DNA of 64,000 nucleotides from contig NZ_VJYZ01000033.1 in the NCBI RefSeq assembly GCF_007018965.1, positions 310,001-374,000 on the forward strand, read 5' to 3'. Made by a program: the position numbers and the translations under genes. Below the pieces are notes generated by a model. It did no database searches, had not been told where the DNA came from, and saw nothing but the letters and a program-made list of their open reading frames with translations. Positions 59,580-64,000 of the stretch are shown here, piece after piece (the stretch's first letter is position 1; each line of letters starts with the position of its first letter). The stretch is from Paracoccus marinus. GTDB taxonomy: Bacteria > Pseudomonadota > Alphaproteobacteria > Rhodobacterales > Rhodobacteraceae.

Positions 59580-60568
59580 GCGGGGACGGCCTCGGCGGTT
59601 TCAAGCTCGTGGTTGCGGATGCAGGCGCTGCGGTGGTCGCGGCCGACCGCCTCGAGCGGGGGGACGACCTGCGCGCAGGCGTCGATCGCATGGGGGCAGC
59701 GGGTGCGGAACACGCAGCCCGAGGGCGGGTTCGACGGGCTCGGGATGTCGCCCGTCAGGATCTGGCGGCGGCTGGCGCGGCCCGGCACGGGTTCCGGGAT
59801 CGCCGACAACAGCGCGCGCGTGTAGGGGTGGCGCGGATTTGCGTAAAGCTCGGCCGCCGGCGCGATTTCCATGATCCTGCCCAGGTAAAGCACGATCACC
59901 GTGTCGCAGATGTATTCGACGACCGCCAGATCGTGCGAGATGAACAGCATCGTCAGGCCAAGCCGCGTCTGCAGGTCGCGCAGCAGGTTCACGATCTGCG
60001 CCTGGATGGACACGTCCAGCGCCGACACCGGTTCGTCCGCGACGATCAGCTGGGGTTCCAGCGCAAGCGCGCGGGCGATCCCGATCCGCTGCCGCTGCCC
60101 GCCGGAAAACTCGTGCGCGTAGCGGTCGAAGGCGTCGGCCGGCAGTTCCACGGCCTTGAGCGCGGCGCGCGCCCGGTCCTCGCGGTCCCGGCGGGTGCCG
60201 GTGCCCTGGATGCCCAGCCCCTCCATCAGGATCTGGCCGATGGTCATGCGCGGCGACAGGCTCGCGAAGGGATCCTGGAAGATATACTGCATCTTGGCCC
60301 GCTGCCTTCGCAGATCGCGCGCCGACATCGCGGTCAGGTCCACCCCGTCCAGCCGGACCGTGCCCGAGGTCGGGTCGATCAGCCGCAGGACCGAGCGGCC
60401 GATGGTGGTCTTGCCGCTGCCGGATTCGCCGACCAGGCCCACGACCTTGCCGCGCGGCACGTCGAAAGAGACGTCCTCGACCGCGCGCACCACGGGGGCG
60501 CGGGAAAAGCCGCTGCCGCCGAAGTGCTTGGTCAGGTTCGATACGGACAGGAACGGTTGCTCGGTCAT
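59576..60568 (-). CDS. Peptide-type ABC transporter ATP-binding protein (DppF/OppF-like)
   Basis: 330 aa. Walker A '[16 protein letters not shown]', signature 'SGGQRQRIGIARAL', Walker B 'LIVADEPVSALDVSIQ' and the C-terminal oligopeptide-type domain with 'CVFRTRCPHAIDAC' and a further Cys (Fe-S-like pattern). It pairs with the DppD-like protein. Substrate import here is probably an amino-sugar compound rather than a peptide, judging from nagAB. Confidence 0.93.
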   Translation of the reverse strand: MTEQPFLSVSNLTKHFGGSGFSRAPVVRAVEDVSFDVPRGKVVGLVGESGSGKTTIGRSVLRLIDPTSGTVRLDGVDLTAMSARDLRRQRAKMQYIFQDPFASLSPRMTIGQILMEGLGIQGTGTRRDREDRARAALKAVELPADAFDRYAHEFSGGQRQRIGIARALALEPQLIVADEPVSALDVSIQAQIVNLLRDLQTRLGLTMLFISHDLAVVEYICDTVIVLYLGRIMEIAPAAELYANPRHPYTRALLSAIPEPVPGRASRRQILTGDIPSPSNPPSGCVFRTRCPHAIDACAQVVPPLEAVGRDHRSACIRNHELETAEAVPA

Positions 60569-60570
60569 CG

Positions 60571-61578
60571 TCAGATCTCCGGCCAGCGGATGCAGCGGCT
60601 GCCGTGACCGCCGCCGGTGTCGGCGAGCGGCGGGACGGCCACGGTGCAGGCGTCGATGGCGTAGGGGCAGCGGGGCGCAAAGGCGCAGCCGCGCGGCAGG
60701 TTGGCAAGGCTGGGCACCGCGCCCGCGATGGTCGGCAGCGGCGTGCCCGCGCGCTTGAGCGCCGTCGCCTGCCCCAGCCGCGGGACCGAGCGCAGCAGCC
60801 CCTGCGTGTAGGGGTGGCGGGGGTGGTCGAAAACCTCGTCCACGGTCCCGGTCTCGACGATGCGGCCGGCATACATCACGGCCACGCGGTCGGCGATTTC
60901 GGCCACCACGCCGAGGTTGTGGGTTACGAACAGCATCGCCATGCCGCGTTCAGCCTGAAGCTTGGCCAGCAGGTCGAGGATCTGCGCCTGGATCGTCACG
61001 TCCAGCGCAGTGGTCGGCTCGTCCGCGATCAGCAGCTTCGGGTCGCAGGCCAGCGCCATGGCGATGGTCGCGCGCTGGCGCATGCCGCCCGACAGCTCGT
61101 GCGGGAACTGGCGCGCGCGGCGGGCCGGGTCGGGGATGCCGACATCGGCCAGAAGCTGGACCGCCGCCGCGGCCGCTTGCGCGCGCGAGCGGCCAAGGTG
61201 GATCCGCATCGGCTCGGCGATCTGCTCGCCCACCGTATAGACCGGGTTGAGCGAGGTCATCGGTTCCTGGAACACCATCGCCATGTCGTTGCCGCGCAGC
61301 TGGCGCAACGCCTCGGGCGTCATCCCGACCAGGTCGCGCGCCGCCCCCGACTTGCCGCGAAAGGCGATGGTGCCGTTGTCGATGCGCCCGACCTTGCGCG
61401 GCAGCAGGCCCATCACCGACAGGCTCGTGACGGACTTGCCCGACCCGGATTCGCCCACCAGCGCCACGGTCTCGCCCGGCGCGATGGAGAGGTCGAGGTC
61501 CGCGACGGCGGTAAGCTCGCGCCCGCCGACGCGGAACACCGTGCGGAGGTCGCGGATGTCGAGGACGGGCGCGTTCAT
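60571..61578 (-). CDS. Peptide-type ABC transporter ATP-binding protein (DppD/OppD-like)
   Basis: 335 aa. Walker A '[16 protein letters not shown]', signature '[17 protein letters not shown]', Walker B '[16 protein letters not shown]' and C-terminal '[15 protein letters not shown]'. It starts four bases after the aldolase gene and ends two bases before the DppF-like gene. Confidence 0.93.
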   Translation of the reverse strand: MNAPVLDIRDLRTVFRVGGRELTAVADLDLSIAPGETVALVGESGSGKSVTSLSVMGLLPRKVGRIDNGTIAFRGKSGAARDLVGMTPEALRQLRGNDMAMVFQEPMTSLNPVYTVGEQIAEPMRIHLGRSRAQAAAAAVQLLADVGIPDPARRARQFPHELSGGMRQRATIAMALACDPKLLIADEPTTALDVTIQAQILDLLAKLQAERGMAMLFVTHNLGVVAEIADRVAVMYAGRIVETGTVDEVFDHPRHPYTQGLLRSVPRLGQATALKRAGTPLPTIAGAVPSLANLPRGCAFAPRCPYAIDACTVAVPPLADTGGGHGSRCIRWPEI

Positions 61579-61582
61579 CGGC

Positions 61583-62500
61583 TCAGCCCATCAGCCCGGC
61601 GGCGCGCACCAGCTCGACGATGCGGGCGGTTTCCGCGTCGTTCAGGCGCTGCTGGGGGCGCGCCATCAGGTTGGTGTCGATGATGCCCATCGCCTGCATC
61701 GCGGTCTTGAACGACCCCACGCCGGCCGACCCGCCGCTGACGCGGCCGGACGCGACCCACACCATCTCGAACAGGCGGCACAGCCGTTCCTGTTCGGCGC
61801 GCGCCGCCGCCCAGTCGCCCGCCTGCGCGTGGTTCCACAGCCGGACGTAGCCGTGCGGATCGACGTTGGCGAGGCCCGGGACGACCCCGTGCGCGCCCAT
61901 CATCAGGGCGGTGTCCACGACGATCTCGGACCCGGTCATCAGGAACACGTCGGGCGTGTCGGCGAGGTCCAGCAGGCAGAAGCGGAAGTTGCCGTCGTCG
62001 CCGCTGCTGTCCTTCAGGCCCGCGATCACCCCCTCGCGGGCAAGGTCCACCACCATCCGGCGGTCCAGCTTGTAGTGGGTGCAGACCGGGATGTCATAGG
62101 CGACCAGCGGCACGTCGATCGCGTCGCGGATATAGCGGAAGTGGTCCGCAATCTCGGGCGAGCTGGTGCGCGGATAAAAGGGCGAGGTCGCGACGACCGC
62201 GTCCACGCCGATCTCCTGAGCGGCGCGGGCATGCGCGATCACGCGGTCGGTCGTGGGGTCCATGACGCCCGCCAGCACCGGCGCGCGGCCGGCCGCGACC
62301 TTGACCACGTGCTCGAGGATCCGGCGCCGGGTGGCGTCGTCGTAGAACACGACCTCGCCCGACGAGCCAAGCACGAACAGCCCGTGTACGCCGCCGTCGA
62401 TCAGGTTCTCGACCACGCGGGTGAGTGATGCGTAATCGACCTCGAGGTTTTCGGTCAGGGGCGTGACGACGGGGGGAACGACGCCGTGGAAGGTTGTCAT
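61583..62500 (-). CDS. Dihydrodipicolinate synthase/N-acetylneuraminate lyase superfamily aldolase
   Basis: 305 aa (beta/alpha)8 class I aldolase. '[16 protein letters not shown]' is the pyruvate-carboxylate loop, '[14 protein letters not shown]' carries the proton-relay Tyr and '[17 protein letters not shown]' holds the Schiff-base Lys. These are shared by DapA, NanA and related enzymes, so sequence alone does not fix the substrate. Its place between ABC transporter genes, with nagB and nagA downstream, favours an amino-sugar acid such as N-acetylneuraminate. A biosynthetic dapA is less likely in such an operon. Confidence 0.8.
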   Translation of the reverse strand: MTTFHGVVPPVVTPLTENLEVDYASLTRVVENLIDGGVHGLFVLGSSGEVVFYDDATRRRILEHVVKVAAGRAPVLAGVMDPTTDRVIAHARAAQEIGVDAVVATSPFYPRTSSPEIADHFRYIRDAIDVPLVAYDIPVCTHYKLDRRMVVDLAREGVIAGLKDSSGDDGNFRFCLLDLADTPDVFLMTGSEIVVDTALMMGAHGVVPGLANVDPHGYVRLWNHAQAGDWAAARAEQERLCRLFEMVWVASGRVSGGSAGVGSFKTAMQAMGIIDTNLMARPQQRLNDAETARIVELVRAAGLMG

Positions 62501-62555
62501 GTCGATGTCTCTTTCGGGTCAGTTAGGATCGGCGGGTCAGGTAAGGTCGGCTGTG

Positions 62556-63455
62556 TCAGTTGAGGTCCGATCGGGGGTCGAACGCGTCGCGCAGGCCGTC
62601 GCCAAGGAAGTTGATGGCCAGCACCGTCAGCACCAGCGCGCCGCCGGGGAACATCCATTGCCAGATGTATTGCTCCATCACGACGGTCGAGCGGGCGGCG
62701 TTCAGCATGTTGCCCCAGCTCGCCTGCGGCGGCGCGATGCCGAGGCCCAGGAACGACAGCCCCGCCTCCAGCAGGATCGCGTTCGCGATCTGCAGCGTCG
62801 CGTAGACGACGATGATGTCGATGCAGTTGGGCAGGCCGTGGCGGAACAGCAGGTGCCACATCGACGCCCCCATCCCGCGTGAGGCGACGACGAAGTCGCG
62901 TTCGCGCAGTTCCAGCAGCCGGGCGCGCACCATCCGCGACAGCACCGGCCAGGACAGAAGCGAGATCACGACGATCGTGGGCACGATCCCGGTCCCGGCG
63001 ATCGACGCCAGCACCAGAAGGAAGATCACCGGCGGCAGCGTCATGGCGAGATCGACCAGCCGCATGATCCCGTTGTCCACGACCTTGCCGCCGAAGCTGG
63101 CGATGGCGCCGACGAGAAAGCCGATCACGATCGAGACCACAACCGACACGAACGCGACCGTCAGCGAGATGCGGCCCCCTTGCAGCAGCCGGGCCAGGAT
63201 GTCGCGCCCCACCCCGTCGGTGCCGAACCAGTGGGAAGGGCCCGGCCCCTGGTTCATCGCCTTCAGGTCGATGTCGTTGGGGCCGAAGGTCCACCACAGC
63301 GGATAGGTCGCGACCGCGACGAGGATCGGGATCAGGATCGCAAGTCCGGTCAGCGCGGCGCCGTTGGCGCGGAACCGGCTCCACGCGCGGACCCAGGGGC
63401 CGCGGGCCCTGGCCGGGGGCGTGGCGATTTCGGTGGATGTGGATGCAGCGGTCAT
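62556..63455 (-). CDS. Peptide-type ABC transporter permease (DppC/OppC-like)
   Basis: 299 aa. A first helix near 35-55 is followed by '[20 protein letters not shown]', the OppC N-terminal signature. The permease core has '[20 protein letters not shown]' with the EAA-type loop that contacts the ATPase. It ends five bases short of the DppB-like stop. Another 55 bp separate it from the aldolase. Confidence 0.93.
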   Translation of the reverse strand: MTAASTSTEIATPPARARGPWVRAWSRFRANGAALTGLAILIPILVAVATYPLWWTFGPNDIDLKAMNQGPGPSHWFGTDGVGRDILARLLQGGRISLTVAFVSVVVSIVIGFLVGAIASFGGKVVDNGIMRLVDLAMTLPPVIFLLVLASIAGTGIVPTIVVISLLSWPVLSRMVRARLLELRERDFVVASRGMGASMWHLLFRHGLPNCIDIIVVYATLQIANAILLEAGLSFLGLGIAPPQASWGNMLNAARSTVVMEQYIWQWMFPGGALVLTVLAINFLGDGLRDAFDPRSDLN

Positions 63456-63460
63456 GGCGT

Positions 63461-64000
63461 TCAGCTCACGCGGATGCGCGGATCGACCGCGGCGTAGGTG
63501 ATGTCGGTAAGCAGGTTGACCACGATGACGGCGGCGCCGATGACCAGCGTCGCGCCCATGATGACGGGATAGTCGCGGTCGCTGACGGCGCTGACCAGCA
63601 AGAGGCCCATGCCCGGCCAGTTGAACACGCTTTCGATGAAGATCGCGCCGCCGACCGCGACCCCGATGGTCGATCCGATCAGCGTGATCACGGGCAGAAG
63701 CGCGTTGCGGACCGCGTGCTTGACGATGACCCAGAACTCCCGCACGCCCTTGGCCCGCGCGGTGCGGACGTAGTCCTGGTTCAGCACCTCGAGCAGCGAT
63801 GCGCGCATGTAGCGCATGATGAGGGCTGCGTGCCCGATCGACAGGATCACCGCCGGCAGGACCAGGTGGTGCAGCAGGTCGGGGACCGAAAAGGCGGCGC
63901 CCGGCGTGGTCATGCTGCCCGACGGCGCCCAGCCCAGCCGGACCGAGAAGAAATAAAGGCCCAGAAGCGCGGTCAGGAAGGCCGGGCTGGAAATCCCGGT
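63461..64000 (-). CDS. Peptide-type ABC transporter permease (DppB/OppB-like), N-terminus off the right edge
   Basis: The frame stays open to base 64000 and the first seen residues are '[20 protein letters not shown]', well inside the protein. The EAA loop '[20 protein letters not shown]' and final '[13 protein letters not shown]' are typical of DppB. The start and the expected solute-binding protein gene must lie beyond the window. Confidence 0.92.
   Translation of the reverse strand, partial: TGISSPAFLTALLGLYFFSVRLGWAPSGSMTTPGAAFSVPDLLHHLVLPAVILSIGHAALIMRYMRASLLEVLNQDYVRTARAKGVREFWVIVKHAVRNALLPVITLIGSTIGVAVGGAIFIESVFNWPGMGLLLVSAVSDRDYPVIMGATLVIGAAVIVVNLLTDITYAAVDPRIRVS

Noticed and set aside
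1..64000. Insertion sequence, integrase, prophage or toxin-antitoxin locus
   Set aside because: No transposase, integrase, phage structural or toxin motif was found. The 'plasmid stabilization' name of the gene at 11625 is historic and no toxin partner is near.

Overview
This 64 kb window is a high-GC chromosomal segment of an alphaproteobacterium, most likely a member of the Rhodobacteraceae (Rhodobacterales). Several arrangements point there: glyQ and glyS separated by a small DUF6446-type gene, a paraquat-inducible PqiA split into two genes ahead of pqiB and pqiC, a DUF2125 protein, a motB-flgE-flgK-flgL-flgI flagellar block carrying CtrA-like boxes, and an intergenic hairpin motif of a kind I recall from this family. 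I see no insertion sequence, prophage, CRISPR array or rRNA. Almost all genes have close functional relatives, so this is mostly core chromosome. The novelty lies in small RNA, repeat and regulatory features and in some gene groupings.

Layout. 1-5.6 kb: a cut exported protein with two internal repeats (-), the translationally coupled glyQ/DUF6446/glyS operon (+), three tandem 73-bp palindrome-bearing repeats, a bidirectional terminator and a small acidic protein. 5.6-11.6 kb: a YejA-like solute-binding protein (-), a candidate 76-nt small RNA with its own promoter and terminator (+), a YagU-like membrane protein, 3-hydroxybutyrate dehydrogenase, a LysR regulator, a DUF1127-like small protein and an SDR with a degenerate active site. 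11.6-17 kb: a plasmid-stabilization/KGG-type protein, a Cys-rich copper-binding protein, then a tandem glycine riboswitch controlling gcvT-gcvH-gcvP. 17-20.6 kb: an excalibur-domain protein behind a triple TTAA (CtrA-like) element, a 25-residue membrane peptide, trxC, tRNA-Ala(CGC), an acyltransferase and an acetylpolyamine amidohydrolase-like deacetylase. 20.6-28.5 kb: tamB, tamA and glucokinase, all (-). 28.7-31.6 kb: an exported unknown, ahcY behind a strong hairpin, a DUF454 protein and an enoyl-CoA hydratase. 31.7-36.2 kb: DUF2125, pmbA/tldE, a CysQ-like phosphatase and a flavin reductase. 36.2-40.8 kb: pqiA1-pqiA2-pqiB-pqiC (-). 41-42.6 kb: a GMC oxidoreductase. 42.7-48.5 kb: motB, flgE, flgK, flgL, flgI (+). 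48.5-49.1 kb: a gene-poor stretch with a 147-bp direct repeat. 49.1-57.6 kb: one very large cyclic beta-1,2-glucan synthase-like gene. 57.7-64 kb: an amino-sugar operon (-) with peptide-type ABC permeases and ATPases, a DapA/NanA-family aldolase, nagB and nagA, running off the right edge.

How the genes work together. The gcv operon splits glycine into a one-carbon unit, CO2 and ammonia, and its riboswitch senses the substrate. ahcY removes S-adenosylhomocysteine. TamA/TamB and PqiA/B/C are envelope systems that span the periplasm (outer-membrane protein/lipid transport). The large glucan synthase would add periplasmic or secreted cyclic glucan. The nag operon looks like import of an amino sugar, possibly sialic acid, with catabolism to fructose 6-phosphate. 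CtrA-like boxes upstream of motB, flgE and the excalibur gene suggest coordinated cell-cycle/motility regulation. Functional calls come from reading translated sequences by eye, with no database search. Residue positions are approximate unless a start is stated.
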